A stretch of DNA of 64,000 nucleotides, taken from NCBI RefSeq assembly GCF_001433995.1, contig NZ_AZCX01000004.1, positions 186,001 to 250,000 on the forward strand. Reading direction: 5' to 3'. The stretch is from Secundilactobacillus kimchicus JCM 15530 (lineage in GTDB: Bacteria > Bacillota > Bacilli > Lactobacillales > Lactobacillaceae). This document shows positions 31,824 to 41,471 of the stretch, in pieces. The notes below the pieces were generated by a model. That model was not told the DNA's origin. It saw nothing but the letters and a program-made list of their open reading frames with translations, and did no database searches. The first letter of the stretch is position 1, and each line of letters starts with the position of its first letter. A program made the position numbers and the translations under genes.

Positions 31824-32708
31824 CTAGAAAATATTTTTGCGTTTTTTAGATCGAACAAGCAACAGGCATCCTAATACAATTGCATACACAATTAACAGTG
31901 TTATTGATCCTTCTGGGCCAAAGCTACCTCCATTTATGAACTTACTTCCGATAGGTTTTGATTGAACAATTAGCCCCATATTTGCTATCCCCGAAACACT
32001 CGTTCCGAAGATAATCCCCTCTGAGAAGTTCCACGCTGCATGAAGGGTACCCAAAAACCATAATGAGTAACCATAGAGACGCAATAGCGACATTAATACT
32101 CCAAACATGAGTAACCCAATTGCTGGAATTATACTAAACGCCGAATTTAACATGTGAAGAATCATAAAGAAAAATGAGTTAGAAATGATAGCAATGATAG
32201 GTGTGCTTTTCTTTAATAATTTTCCCATCACATATCCGCGGCATAGAGCTTCCTCAAACATACTCTGGCACGCAAAACCAAACAAGAATAAGATCAACCA
32301 AACTAGATTCGTTCCCAGAAATACAAATTTGATAGTGAAACCATGTAATAATACGATTGCAAACCATACAACCGCGAATAGAATGAATCCTGCAATCCAG
32401 CCATACCCATAATTACCGATGCGATTCTTTTTGGTAAAATTAAAAAGATTGATGTCACGCTTATAGTATCTCCACATCACTAGGACGATGATACCCTCAA
32501 AGAACATAGAAGATAGTAGGAACGAATATGAATCGAAAAAATTCAGTGGGACTTTTGCTAGTCCATAAAATACTCCCGGTATTTGTGAAATAAGGACCCA
32601 AACAATTGCCACTAGCCAAACCAACAAATTATTTTTAAAAGTTAAGGCACTTTTCTTTAAAATAACAGTTTCCCCCTCATGATGAAGTTTATGGGTAGAG
32701 TATAGCAC
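31824..32708 (-). CDS. CPBP (CAAX/Abi) family membrane protease
   Basis: Up to 294 residues with about seven membrane helices. The Abi/CPBP motif EEALCRGYV (glutamate pair plus arginine) and the later HAAWNFSEG histidine motif are present, as in type II CAAX prenyl protease-like proteins. In lactic acid bacteria these often give immunity to bacteriocins. The GTG start at 32708 overlaps an extended -10 promoter (TG-C-TATACT), so translation probably starts lower. AGGGGG precedes an ATT codon at 32663 that begins ILKKSALTFKNN, a possible rare ATT start. Confidence 0.8.
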   Translation of the reverse strand: MLYSTHKLHHEGETVILKKSALTFKNNLLVWLVAIVWVLISQIPGVFYGLAKVPLNFFDSYSFLLSSMFFEGIIVLVMWRYYKRDINLFNFTKKNRIGNYGYGWIAGFILFAVVWFAIVLLHGFTIKFVFLGTNLVWLILFLFGFACQSMFEEALCRGYVMGKLLKKSTPIIAIISNSFFFMILHMLNSAFSIIPAIGLLMFGVLMSLLRLYGYSLWFLGTLHAAWNFSEGIIFGTSVSGIANMGLIVQSKPIGSKFINGGSFGPEGSITLLIVYAIVLGCLLLVRSKKRKNIF

Positions 32709-32877
32709 TACTTTTAATCTACCAAAGTTGCGCTTAGCCTTTTAGGAGTGTCTTAAGAAAATTGTATTGGTTTCCAGCTGAACTTCAAGAGGCGAGTAAC
32801 GATCATTCTTTCATGAATGAGGAATGGCCTTCTATGAATGCAATAGATGAGGTACATTGATGAGAATTTTTCGCTTA

Positions 32878-32936
32878 GGGGAGTCGTAGGGGAGTTATTT
32901 GGCAGAAAATCGTTTGCAACTCCCCTATGACTCCCC
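32878..32936. repeat. Inverted and direct GGGGAGT repeats, possible integrase arm sites
   Basis: GGGGAGT occurs at 32878 and 32889 (11 bases apart), and its complement ACTCCCC at 32919 and 32930 (again 11 apart). Together they form a 19-bp near-perfect inverted repeat with a 21-base loop. One-turn spacing of direct repeats is typical of tyrosine-integrase arm sites. It lies about 100 bases from the 3' end of tRNA-Glu, a common integration target. There is no T run, so it is not an ordinary terminator. Confidence 0.45.
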
Positions 32937-32969
32937 CACCATTATTTTTGAGTATGTTTGAGGGTAGAA

Positions 32970-33009
32970 AAAAACACCTGAAATACCGTAATCTAGGCAT
33001 TTTAGGTGT
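32970..33009 (-). terminator. Terminator of the tRNA-Glu transcript
   Basis: On the minus strand AACACCT...AGGTGTT with a long imperfect stem is followed by TTTTTT, 28 bases beyond the 3' end of the tRNA. Confidence 0.7.
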
Positions 33010-33037
33010 TGACTATACTCCCATATTGTTGAGAAAA

Positions 33038-33110
33038 TCACCCGCACGGGGATCGAACCCGTAACTCCGCCTTGAGAGGGCGACGTCTTAACCAATTTGA
33101 CCAGCGGGCA
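33038..33110 (-). tRNA. tRNA-Glu (anticodon CTC)
   Basis: 73 bases on the minus strand without an encoded CCA. Acceptor TGCCCGC/GCGGGTG with a U-G first pair, discriminator A, D-arm GTC..GAC, anticodon arm TCGCC-CTCTCAA-GGCGG with anticodon CTC, and T-arm ACGGG-TTCGATC-CCCGT. It reads GAG. Confidence 0.9.
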
Positions 33111-33296
33111 ATGGCTATCTAATGTTTATTAACAGATAGTATTTTACACTGTAGATTCAAAAAAAGCAACCATTCCTGTATATTATTAAATCTATCGGCT
33201 AATCATACAGCAAAAATGAAGACAAAAGTCGGGCAAAACATATTGACACTAAAAGTAAAAGACGGTACACTATTTAACTGTGAGATGACCTATTCT

Positions 33297-33369
33297 TGGG
33301 TATTCGCCAAATTGGTAAGGCAGCGGACTCTGAATCCGTAATTTACTGGTTCGAGCCCAGTATACCCAA
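33297..33369 (+). tRNA. tRNA-Gln (anticodon CTG)
   Basis: 73 bases without an encoded CCA. Acceptor TGGGTAT/ATACCCA, anticodon arm GCGGA-CTCTGAA-TCCGT with anticodon CTG, and T-arm ACTGG-TTCGAGC-CCAGT. It reads CAG. It diverges from the tRNA-Glu gene. Confidence 0.9.
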
Positions 33370-33373
33370 TCGC

Positions 33374-33405
33374 AAGGATCTGCATGAATATGCAGGTCCT
33401 TTTTG
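33374..33405 (+). terminator. Terminator of the tRNA-Gln transcript
   Basis: AAGGA-T-CTGCAT/ATGCAG-G-TCCTT hairpin with TTTTTGA, five bases after the tRNA. Confidence 0.85.
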
Positions 33406-33497
33406 ATTAATCCGGATTTTCACAGCTGATGAGGACTAATCAACACCCACTTCGGCAACAAAATGAAGACTAGCAGGATCAAAGGAGGCAGTGATCA

Positions 33498-34517
33498 ATG
33501 GCGTATACTCAAACGATTGAAGCGATCAACCGGCTAGTAGCGACTGGTATTGTGCCCGGCGTTAGCTACGCAATTTTAGATGGTAAGTTGCAAACAAAGG
33601 GGATTGTGGGTGCTGAGCAACTCGTTCCGGCATACGAACCGCTAAAAAACGATCAACTGTACGACGTGGCAAGTTTAACCAAGGTGGTGGGAACTGTTCC
33701 GGTCGTATTGCAATTGATAGAATCGGGCGTGTTAACTTTAAACGATCCGATTTCGCAATTTTTAGCTGGCTGGTCGGACAGACGAGTGACGATTCGCCAC
33801 CTTTTGACCCATACATCAGGCATCACAGGCTATATTCCGCGGCGAGATAAACTGTCAGCCCAAGAGTTACACGATGCGTTGCTGACCTTGCATGTGGGAC
33901 CAACCTTTGACAAGCAAATGGTGTATGCAGATACCAACTTTATTTTTCTGGGATGGATCGTTGAAGCAATTACCGGTTTACCGATTCAAAAGGCAATTGA
34001 ACAGCGCGTTTTGACGCCCCTTGGGATGGGACATAGTACTTTTCAACCTACTGATCCGTTGACGTGTGTTCCCACTGAACTGTCATCAACTCGGGGACTG
34101 ATCCGCGGTGTGGTTCATGATCCAAAGGCCAATGTATTGAAAAGTCGGTGTGGATCGGCTGGATTGTTTGCCACTCGCAGCGACCTCGTCACGTTTGTTC
34201 AACATATGATGAGCCGTGACAACAGACCGATTTCCACGGATTTTAAGCAGGCACTTTTGAAAGATCAAACGCCCAATCAGTCTGCATTTCGATCGTTTGG
34301 CTGGGCGTTAGTCCCAGTTCAATTTCCAACACCGCATTACGCAATTTGGCACAGTGGTTTTACGGGAACCTTTATAGTCATTGACCCACAGAATCAGCAA
34401 GCCATGGTCTTTTTATCGAACCGAGTTCACCCAAAGGCCCCGAATACCGCTTTCTTAGGCGCCAGAAATGCATTAATTACAACCTATCTCAGCGAAAAGT
34501 CAAATAATCACTTGTAG
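33498..34517 (+). CDS. Serine hydrolase of the class C beta-lactamase/PBP family
   Basis: 339 residues, with AAAGGAGG before the ATG. Motifs in order: SLTK (SxxK, nucleophile serine near residue 58), HLLTHTSGITGY, YADTNFIFLGWI in the YxN position (here Y-A-D, a common variant in this group), and HSGFTGT (HxG). No signal peptide or membrane helix is evident, so it is cytoplasmic or non-classically exported, and an esterase or D,D-peptidase-like role is more likely than antibiotic resistance. It stands alone between the tRNA and manA. Confidence 0.85.
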   Translation: MAYTQTIEAINRLVATGIVPGVSYAILDGKLQTKGIVGAEQLVPAYEPLKNDQLYDVASLTKVVGTVPVVLQLIESGVLTLNDPISQFLAGWSDRRVTIRHLLTHTSGITGYIPRRDKLSAQELHDALLTLHVGPTFDKQMVYADTNFIFLGWIVEAITGLPIQKAIEQRVLTPLGMGHSTFQPTDPLTCVPTELSSTRGLIRGVVHDPKANVLKSRCGSAGLFATRSDLVTFVQHMMSRDNRPISTDFKQALLKDQTPNQSAFRSFGWALVPVQFPTPHYAIWHSGFTGTFIVIDPQNQQAMVFLSNRVHPKAPNTAFLGARNALITTYLSEKSNNHL

Positions 34518-34578
34518 GCGTTTTCACGAGGTTGCGACCGTGGTATGATTAAACCAGCATTTGAAGGGAGCGAAAATC

Positions 34579-35541
34579 GTGGAACCGTTATTCATGACGC
34601 CAGTTTTTCACCATAAAATTTGGGGTGGATCAAAACTTCAGTCGCAGTTTGGTTTTAAAATTCCGGATGATCAGACCGGTGAGGCTTGGATTATTTCAGG
34701 ACATTCTCACGGACCGACTGCTGTTGCTAACGGCCGTTTTAAAGGACAGACGTTAGCAGAGCTTTGGCAAACGCACAAGGAATTGTTCAACAATGAGGCT
34801 GGGGCAGTTTTCCCGCTGCTGATTAAAATTCTAGACGCCAAAACCGATCTATCCATTCAAGTTCATCCGGATGACGCTTACGCAGCTGAACATGAACATG
34901 AACTCGGTAAAACAGAGTGTTGGTACATTTTGCAAGCTGATCCAGGGGCTAAGTTGTATTACGGTCATCAAGCGACGACCCGCGATGAACTCAAGACCAT
35001 GATTGAAGCGCAAGACTGGTCGCACCTGTTGCGCCAGATTCCGGTTAAGGCGGGCGAGTTCTATTACGTGCCGAGCGGAACAATTCATGCGCTTGGCCAA
35101 GGGATTTTGGCCCTTGAAACACAGCAAAGTAGCGATTCCACGTATCGAGTGTACGATTTTGACCGCTTAGATAAGAAGACGGGGCAAAAACGGGCATTGC
35201 ATTTAAAGCAGGCTATCGATGTGACGAGGGTTCCGCACGTTGATCCTGTTTTAGACATCGCGACGACTTCGGAACCAGGCCTGACGAAGACGCACTTATT
35301 GAGTAGTCCGTATTTCGATGTTGAAAAATGGCGATGTACTGGCTCGACCACTCAACGACGACAAGCTGACTATCAGTTGTTCACCGTCATTGACGGGAAC
35401 GGTACGTTGACTGTCGATGGCCATGATTATCCGCTTGAAAAAGGGGCATCGTTCGTCATTCCTTATGACGTCGATCAATTAGCGCTGACAGGCAGTATGG
35501 TCCTCATCACGTCCTGGCCAAATCAGACGCAAGCTAAATAA
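34579..35541 (+). CDS. manA: Mannose-6-phosphate isomerase, class I
   Basis: 320 residues from the GTG at 34579, nine bases after AAGGGAG; the TTG at 34561 precedes that site. It converts fructose-6-phosphate and mannose-6-phosphate, zinc-dependent, in the cytoplasm. Zinc-site motifs are visible: SIQVHPDDAYA and a later HELGKTECWYIL, then FYYVPSGTIHALGQGILALE. An extended -10 (TG-G-TATGAT) lies about 30 bases upstream. The length fits the short firmicute form. It shares a two-way terminator with the convergent gatD. Confidence 0.93.
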   Translation: MEPLFMTPVFHHKIWGGSKLQSQFGFKIPDDQTGEAWIISGHSHGPTAVANGRFKGQTLAELWQTHKELFNNEAGAVFPLLIKILDAKTDLSIQVHPDDAYAAEHEHELGKTECWYILQADPGAKLYYGHQATTRDELKTMIEAQDWSHLLRQIPVKAGEFYYVPSGTIHALGQGILALETQQSSDSTYRVYDFDRLDKKTGQKRALHLKQAIDVTRVPHVDPVLDIATTSEPGLTKTHLLSSPYFDVEKWRCTGSTTQRRQADYQLFTVIDGNGTLTVDGHDYPLEKGASFVIPYDVDQLALTGSMVLITSWPNQTQAK

Positions 35542-35542
35542 A

Positions 35543-35585
35543 AAACCGCGTGAGCTAGTTCATAAACTAGTTCACGCGGCTTTTT
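35543..35585. terminator. Bidirectional terminator between manA and gatD
   Basis: CCGCGTGA-CTAGTT/AACTAG-TTCACGCGG hairpin with an A run on the left and a T run on the right, serving both convergent genes. Confidence 0.9.
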
Positions 35586-35587
35586 AT

Positions 35588-36292
35588 TTAGAACGTGGCA
35601 CCGACTGGTAACGCTTCTTGGGCTCGTAGGTCAGCGTTTGGGTATTTTCGTTTTAAGGCGGCGATTAGGAGCCGCTTGGCAAGATTGGCATTTCTGGTCA
35701 GAATCGGACCGTGGAAATAGGTGCCGTAGACGTTTTTGTAAATGACGCCCTCTGTGCCGTCTTCACCGTTGTTACCATGACCCTCAACGACGGTTCCGAG
35801 TGGTTTTTCATCCTGACCGAGAAAAGTTCGACCCTGATGGTTTTCAAAGCCATGATAGACCTCGCCATTCTCTGGGTTTTTAATGGTAATATCGCCGATG
35901 AATCGGTGATTGTCTTGCTTAAGGGTGTAGTGGTCAAGTGCGCCAACGCCCTGGATTTTTTCACCATTAGCGCCTTCATAGTAGTGACCTAATAACTGAA
36001 AACCACCACAGATAGCGAGTACCGGACCATTCGATTCGATAAAGCGAGTGAGTTCTGGTTTCTTTTTTTGAATATCAGTTGAAATGACTTCTTGTTCAAA
36101 ATCCTGACCTCCGCCAAAGACGATAAGGTCATAATCGTCTGCGTTAAACTTTTGGTTCAAGCTGACAACCGTGGTTGTCAACTTGACGTCAATTTGCTTT
36201 GCGTAGTAGTTCAACGCTAAAATATTGCCAACGTCACCATAGGTGTTCATGAGATCCCCGTAAAGATGGGCAACTCGTAGCTCGTATGTCAT
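35588..36292 (-). CDS. gatD: Lipid II isoglutaminyl synthase, glutaminase subunit GatD
   Basis: 234 residues. Class I glutamine amidotransferase fold: nucleophile C95 in [14 protein letters not shown] and catalytic H194 in GTYFHGPIL. It supplies ammonia to MurT, which amidates D-glutamate of lipid II, a step needed for peptidoglycan cross-linking in lactobacilli. The start overlaps the stop of murT by four bases, so the two subunits are made together. Confidence 0.93.
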   Translation of the reverse strand: MTYELRVAHLYGDLMNTYGDVGNILALNYYAKQIDVKLTTTVVSLNQKFNADDYDLIVFGGGQDFEQEVISTDIQKKKPELTRFIESNGPVLAICGGFQLLGHYYEGANGEKIQGVGALDHYTLKQDNHRFIGDITIKNPENGEVYHGFENHQGRTFLGQDEKPLGTVVEGHGNNGEDGTEGVIYKNVYGTYFHGPILTRNANLAKRLLIAALKRKYPNADLRAQEALPVGATF

Positions 36293-37641
36293 TGACCCAT
36301 TCCCTCCTTAATGTAACCTTGATCGGCTAGAAGTTTCCGTAATTGTAGCACAGCTGTGTACGTTGCCAAAACATAAACGTGCTGCGTCGGTAATTGTTTG
36401 ATTTTTTCAAGAACTTTTGGCAGTTCGGGAACGATTTCGTGTTTGTCCGATGGCACCCCCGCCACCTTAAGCCGGAAGGTAATATCCTTGTACCGCTCAC
36501 CACCAGTGATGTAGGCTGGTAGATTGAGCGCTGCTAATTTCTCAAAGTTTCCATCCCAGATCCAACTGGTGTCAATACCATCCGCATAATTTGCGTTCAA
36601 CAGACCGACAAATGAAAATGGTGCTGAATCAGTCTCAATCATATCTAAGACCTGGTTCAAACCGACCGGATTTTTGACCAAAATCAGCGTAACAGCTTTG
36701 CCGTCCACGTTGATTTCTTCCTGTCGACCAAAAACCTTTTTGTCTTCGCTAAAGGCTTGGTCAATTTGGGCTGGACTGACGCCGAAGAACCGACCAACAG
36801 CATAGGCAGCTAAGGCGTTGTAAATGTTGTATAGTCCCCCAATTTCGATTTTGTAAGGATGACCGTCAATGTCGAACTGTGAATTTTTAGGCGTCATTTT
36901 GCCTAACTGCGTCACAGCGTAGGTTAACTCAGGGCGTGAAAAGCCGCAATTAGGGCAGAAGTAGCTGCCTAGATTACTGTACGTAATGAAGTGGTAATGT
37001 AAAATGTGTTGGCAGTTGGGACATAAAACACCGTCTGTATTTGCTTTGGCCTTGATATCTTGGCTTTGATCCTGGTGGTTGAACCCATAGTAAATAATGG
37101 GGTTTGGTAGGTCTTTAGAATGGAAAATGGGGGCGTCGCCATTCGCAATAATGGTTGCATCAGGGGCTAAAGCCACGCCGTCAATGATTTTTTGGTAAGT
37201 GGTGTAAATTTCACCATACCGGTCCATTTGATCCCGGAAGATGTTGGTGAACACGAAGGCCTTAGGCTTGATGTACTGGGTGACTTTGATCACGTTTGCT
37301 TCGTCCACCTCAAGGATTGCAATCGGTTTTTTGGCCTTAGTTTTAGGGGCTCGTAAAAACGTGGTGACAATGCCCTGTTCCATGTTGGAGCCGGTGGGGT
37401 TTGTGAGGACGTCGTCGTATTTTTGTTGTAAGACTCGAACAGTTAAGGCTGTGGTTAGCGTTTTACCGTTGGTTCCGGTCACAATCACAACCTCGTAGTT
37501 TTGGCCTAAGTGTTTTAAAATATCGGGGTCAATCTTTGTTGTAATTTTCCCTGGTAGGGAACTACCGCCCTTAAAAAAGGTGTGAAGAAACCAGTAAGAT
37601 GATTTCCCGGCTAAACTTGCGATTTCGCTTCGTAATGTCAT
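36289..37641 (-). CDS. murT: Lipid II isoglutaminyl synthase, Mur-ligase subunit MurT
   Basis: 450 residues. P-loop [14 protein letters not shown] near residue 55, the central Mur ligase domain with [14 protein letters not shown], an inserted four-cysteine zinc ribbon (CPNCQ and CPNCGF), and a C-terminal DUF1727 domain. It activates the D-Glu carboxyl of lipid II with ATP and receives ammonia from GatD, encoded just downstream with a four-base overlap. The start context has AGGAG about 7 bases upstream. Confidence 0.94.
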   Translation of the reverse strand: MTLRSEIASLAGKSSYWFLHTFFKGGSSLPGKITTKIDPDILKHLGQNYEVVIVTGTNGKTLTTALTVRVLQQKYDDVLTNPTGSNMEQGIVTTFLRAPKTKAKKPIAILEVDEANVIKVTQYIKPKAFVFTNIFRDQMDRYGEIYTTYQKIIDGVALAPDATIIANGDAPIFHSKDLPNPIIYYGFNHQDQSQDIKAKANTDGVLCPNCQHILHYHFITYSNLGSYFCPNCGFSRPELTYAVTQLGKMTPKNSQFDIDGHPYKIEIGGLYNIYNALAAYAVGRFFGVSPAQIDQAFSEDKKVFGRQEEINVDGKAVTLILVKNPVGLNQVLDMIETDSAPFSFVGLLNANYADGIDTSWIWDGNFEKLAALNLPAYITGGERYKDITFRLKVAGVPSDKHEIVPELPKVLEKIKQLPTQHVYVLATYTAVLQLRKLLADQGYIKEGMGQ

Positions 37642-37843
37642 GTTTAATACGCTCCTCTGAGACTTTGGCGGTCAGCCGCCACTGAACAATAATTTTACCA
37701 TTAAAACTAGAAATGTGTGCTTTGAATCCATGCGTTTTAATGAAAAATGACAAAATTCATGACCATTTGCCATTCCTTAATGAATTCTGTTGCCATTTCC
37801 GCTATAATAGATGAGAAATTTCGTGAGAGAGTGGGTTCAAATA

Positions 37844-38428
37844 TTGGCACAACTATTTTTTAAATATGGCGCCATGAATAGCGGTAAGACCATAGAGATT
37901 TTAAAAGTGGCGCATAATTATGAGGAACAAAACAAACCCGTGATTATCATGACTAGCGGGGTAGATGATCGTGCTGGGGTCGGCACGGTTTCAAGTCGAA
38001 TTGGACTAGAACGGCCGGCTCACCCGATTTTTCAGGGTGATGATGTTTTTGAACAAGTAAAAGCCATTAACGCGGGTGCCAACTGTGTGCTGATTGATGA
38101 GGCGCAATTTTTAACGAAGGCGCACGTTTTTCAGTTGGCTAAAATCGTGGACGAATTAAATATCCCGGTTATGGCATTTGGTTTAAAAAATGATTTCCGC
38201 AATGAATTGTTTGAAGGCTCTAAGTATCTGTTGCTGTATGCGGACAAATTGGAAGAAATGAAAACGATTTGCTGGTTTTGCGCTAAGAAGGCCACGATGA
38301 ACTTGCGGTTTCATGACGACCAACCGGTGTATGAGGGTGAACAGGTCCAAATCGGCGGTAATGAAGCGTATTACCCAGTGTGCCGGCGCCACTACTATAA
38401 CCCGCCACTAGACATGTTAGGAAAGTAA
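37844..38428 (+). CDS. tdk: Thymidine kinase
   Basis: 194 residues from the TTG at 37844, where family homology begins ([16 protein letters not shown]); the ATG at 37811 would overlap the promoter start region. It phosphorylates thymidine (salvage). P-loop GAMNSGKT at 9-16, catalytic E86 in IDEAQF, zinc-ribbon cysteines CWFC and CRRHY. A TATAAT -10 at 37803-37808 leaves a short leader. It is the first gene of the tdk-prfA-prmC-tsaC cluster common in lactobacilli. Confidence 0.93.
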   Translation: MAQLFFKYGAMNSGKTIEILKVAHNYEEQNKPVIIMTSGVDDRAGVGTVSSRIGLERPAHPIFQGDDVFEQVKAINAGANCVLIDEAQFLTKAHVFQLAKIVDELNIPVMAFGLKNDFRNELFEGSKYLLLYADKLEEMKTICWFCAKKATMNLRFHDDQPVYEGEQVQIGGNEAYYPVCRRHYYNPPLDMLGK

Positions 38429-38439
38429 GGAGCGAAACT

Positions 38440-39522
38440 ATGGACGAAATGTTCGATCGGCTACAAGCACTCGTGGATCGTTATGACGAACTTAATGAAT
38501 TGATTAGTGATCCAGAAGTGATTGCTGATACACAGCGGTTCATGGCCCTTTCAAAAGAAGAGGCTGATTTGCGTGAGACCGTTGAGGTGTATCACCAATA
38601 CCAAAAAATCACGGAACAAATAAACGAGGATAATGACATGTTGCACGAAAAGCTCGATGCCGACATGGAAGAAGTTGTTAAAGAGGAATTAAAAGAGCTT
38701 GAACCCCAAAAAACCGAACTTGAAGATAAAATTCGGATTTTGTTGTTACCTAAAGATCCAAACGACGATAAAAACATTGTGATGGAAATCCACGGCGCTG
38801 CTGGTGGAGACGAAGCCAGTCTCTTTGCTGCTGACCTGTTCAACATGTATTCTCGTTATGCTGAAAAACAGGGTTGGTCAGTCGAAGTGGTCGACCGGAA
38901 CGAAACCGAAGTGGGTGGTTTCAAGGAAATTGTGATGCTCATTTCTGGCGACAAGGTGTACTCGAAGTTAAAGTATGAAAACGGGGCTCACCGGGTTCAA
39001 CGGGTGCCAGTCACTGAATCAGCGGGCCGGCTTCATACGTCAACTGCGACTGTTGGTGTGATGCCTGAGGCAGAAGACGTGGATATTGATATTGATCCAA
39101 AGGATATTCGGACTGATGTTTACCGCTCCTCTGGGGCTGGGGGCCAACACATTAACAAGACCAGCTCAGCGGTGCGGATGACCCATTTACCTACCGGCAT
39201 TGTAGTGGCGATGCAAGATGAACGATCGCAGCAACAAAACCGTGCCAAGGCGATGCAAATTCTGCGCGCCCGGGTCTACAATTACTATGCAGAACAAGAA
39301 GAAAGCGCCTATAACGAACAACGAAAGTCGGCGGTCGGAACTGGGGACCGTTCTGAACGAATTCGGACGTACAATTACCCGCAAAATCGGGTGACGGACC
39401 ACCGGATTGGCTTGACGTTAAATAAACTCGATAAGATTATGAACGGTGATCTTGACGATATTATTGATGCTTTAATTCTGTATGACCAAACGGAAAAACT
39501 GGAAGAACTGAATAATGGCTAA
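38440..39522 (+). CDS. prfA: Peptide chain release factor 1
   Basis: 360 residues, complete. RF1 terminates translation at UAA/UAG. The GGQ motif at 234-236 is preceded by [20 protein letters not shown], and a long N-terminal coiled coil with many Glu is present. It overlaps the gene of its modifying methyltransferase PrmC by eight bases. Confidence 0.97.
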   Translation: MDEMFDRLQALVDRYDELNELISDPEVIADTQRFMALSKEEADLRETVEVYHQYQKITEQINEDNDMLHEKLDADMEEVVKEELKELEPQKTELEDKIRILLLPKDPNDDKNIVMEIHGAAGGDEASLFAADLFNMYSRYAEKQGWSVEVVDRNETEVGGFKEIVMLISGDKVYSKLKYENGAHRVQRVPVTESAGRLHTSTATVGVMPEAEDVDIDIDPKDIRTDVYRSSGAGGQHINKTSSAVRMTHLPTGIVVAMQDERSQQQNRAKAMQILRARVYNYYAEQEESAYNEQRKSAVGTGDRSERIRTYNYPQNRVTDHRIGLTLNKLDKIMNGDLDDIIDALILYDQTEKLEELNNG

Positions 39523-40375
39523 AGTGACCTACTTCGAAGCCCTTAAGGGGGCTTCTTTAGCTATGAAAAAAAGAGACTTAGACCCAGCGACTGCTGATTA
39601 CTTGATGCGGGCTTTGACGGGGTTTGACCAGACGCAGCTATTAATTCATTACCGCGATAGCCTACCGGAGCAATTGAAAGACCAGTTTGAGGCTGCTGTG
39701 AGTGCCTATTTAGCGGGAGTTTCACCGCAGTATATTATTGGAACTGCGGACTTTTATGGGTACCAGTTTAGCGTCACGCCTAGCGTCTTGATTCCCCGAC
39801 AAGAGACGGAAGAATTGGTTGCTTGGTTATTGGCTGATTACGCGAACCAAGCCCAGCTGACTATTCTTGACGTTGGAACGGGGAGTGGCGCCATCGGCTT
39901 AACGTTAAAAAAAGAACGGCCAGACTGGTTGGTTAGTATTAGTGATATTTCGGCGGCAGCGATGACAGTCGCTCGAAAGAACGCTGTGGCTTTAGGTGTT
40001 GAGGTTACCGAGCGAGTGGGAAATTTACTCACACCATTTACTGGTGACCACTTTGACGCGGTAGTGATGAATCCGCCCTACATTGCTCGTGAGGCGACGC
40101 CGTTAATGGATCAAAGTGTGATTGAAAGTGAGCCATCGTTAGCCCTTTTTGCGGATCACCACGGGCTAGCGGTTTACGAGCAACTGGCCCAGCAGCTGAA
40201 GCAAGGGATAGTGATGACCAACCGGTTGTACCTAGAAATTGGCTTTGATCAGGGTGAAACGGTCCAAACGCTATTTCAAACGATTTTTCCCGATGCTCAA
40301 ATTCGTATCCGGCAAGATATGGCAGGTCATGATCGAATGGTCCGGGTTATTTTCAACCCGGGGAATGGAGAGTAA
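39515..40375 (+). CDS. prmC: Release factor glutamine methyltransferase
   Basis: 286 residues. It methylates the GGQ glutamine of release factors using SAM. Motifs: [13 protein letters not shown]-binding [15 protein letters not shown], and the catalytic NPPY at 186-189 followed by IARE. It is coupled to prfA. Confidence 0.96.
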   Translation: MAKVTYFEALKGASLAMKKRDLDPATADYLMRALTGFDQTQLLIHYRDSLPEQLKDQFEAAVSAYLAGVSPQYIIGTADFYGYQFSVTPSVLIPRQETEELVAWLLADYANQAQLTILDVGTGSGAIGLTLKKERPDWLVSISDISAAAMTVARKNAVALGVEVTERVGNLLTPFTGDHFDAVVMNPPYIAREATPLMDQSVIESEPSLALFADHHGLAVYEQLAQQLKQGIVMTNRLYLEIGFDQGETVQTLFQTIFPDAQIRIRQDMAGHDRMVRVIFNPGNGE

Positions 40376-40377
40376 AG

Positions 40378-41400
40378 ATGGACACGATTATTTATCAATC
40401 AAATGAGGTACCAGCGGCGGCGGCCCAGATCAGGGCGGGGCAACTCGTGGCATTCCCCACTGAAACGGTTTATGGTCTGGGGGCTGATGCGACGAATGAC
40501 CGCGCGGTGAGTCACGTTTATGAAGCAAAGGGGCGGCCGAGTGATAATCCGTTAATTGTGCACGTTGCCGATGTTGAAACGGTTGAAAAGTTCGCTACGC
40601 CACTTTCTGATTCCGTAAAGGCTTTAATGAAGCATTTTTGGCCGGGCCCGCTCACAATTATCCTCCCCTTAAAGCCTGGCGCACTCTCTAAAACAGTGAC
40701 CGGTGGTTTGACAACGGCGGCCTTTCGGATGCCTGATAATCAAAAAACGCTCGAGTTGATTAGAACGGCTGGAGTACCGCTTGTTGGTCCCTCGGCAAAC
40801 ACTTCAGGAAAACCTAGTCCAACCTTAGCTCAACACGTCTACCACGATCTTAAGGGTAAGATTGCAGGAATTTTGGATGATGGGCCAACCCGATTTGGCG
40901 TCGAGTCGACTGTGATTGATATGTCGGTTGCGATGCCAACTATCTTACGACCGGGCGCGGTGACCGTCGAAGCGTTAGAAGCTGTAATTGGTCCGGTTAA
41001 GGCGGACCACCATCACGTGTCAAAAGATGAGACCCCGAAAGCTCCAGGCATGAAGTACAAGCATTACGCGCCAAGGGCACAGGTTGAAATCGTGGACGAT
41101 CCAGCTGACTTTGCGGCTGGCGTTAACCAGGCTAGCGCGCAAGCAGATACGGTTGGGTTAATGGCGACAGATGAGGTGTTGAGCCAGTTGTCACTGCCCG
41201 CCAACGTTGAAGCTTTTTCGTTGGGCACAGATATTGCCAGCGCCAGTCATTTGTTATTTGCGGGATTACGCCATTTTGACCTAGAGTCGAACGTTTCTTT
41301 AATTTTAGCTCAAGGATTTGAACCCCGTGGACTTGGTGCAGCCTATATGAACCGGTTAGATAAATCAGCTGGTGGAATGCATTTTAATTCCGAACAATAA
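40378..41400 (+). CDS. tsaC: L-threonylcarbamoyladenylate synthase (Sua5/YwlC type)
   Basis: 340 residues. The N-terminal YrdC domain (about 1-195: AFPTETVYGLGADATND, GRPSDNPLIVHV, GPSANTSGKPSPT) makes the threonylcarbamoyl-AMP used for the t6A tRNA modification. The C-terminal Sua5 domain (about 215-340, starting APGMKYKHYAP) is present, so this is the long Sua5 form. It follows prmC by two bases. Confidence 0.95.
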   Translation: MDTIIYQSNEVPAAAAQIRAGQLVAFPTETVYGLGADATNDRAVSHVYEAKGRPSDNPLIVHVADVETVEKFATPLSDSVKALMKHFWPGPLTIILPLKPGALSKTVTGGLTTAAFRMPDNQKTLELIRTAGVPLVGPSANTSGKPSPTLAQHVYHDLKGKIAGILDDGPTRFGVESTVIDMSVAMPTILRPGAVTVEALEAVIGPVKADHHHVSKDETPKAPGMKYKHYAPRAQVEIVDDPADFAAGVNQASAQADTVGLMATDEVLSQLSLPANVEAFSLGTDIASASHLLFAGLRHFDLESNVSLILAQGFEPRGLGAAYMNRLDKSAGGMHFNSEQ

Positions 41401-41423
41401 AGCCCAGAGGTGGGCTTTTTTTC
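41399..41423 (+). terminator. Intrinsic terminator after tsaC
   Basis: AGCCCA/TGGGCT stem with a GAGG loop and a run of seven T. Confidence 0.85.
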
Positions 41424-41471
41424 TGCCTTCTGGTAGAATAGAAGTACTAACTGCCTAAGGAGCTGATTGAG

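Noticed and set aside
32709-32877. Possible degenerate gene upstream of the CPBP protease gene
   Set aside because: Only a 15-codon stretch ending VH-stop with no clear homology; too little to support.
24858-32939. Shared GACTCCCCCA at 24858 and 32929 as an attachment core
   Set aside because: Ten bases of simple sequence, one copy inside an RNA hairpin; not placed at plausible element ends.
33038-33110. tRNA-Leu or tRNA-Ser
   Set aside because: No long variable arm and the anticodon loop reads CTC in a Glu-type body.
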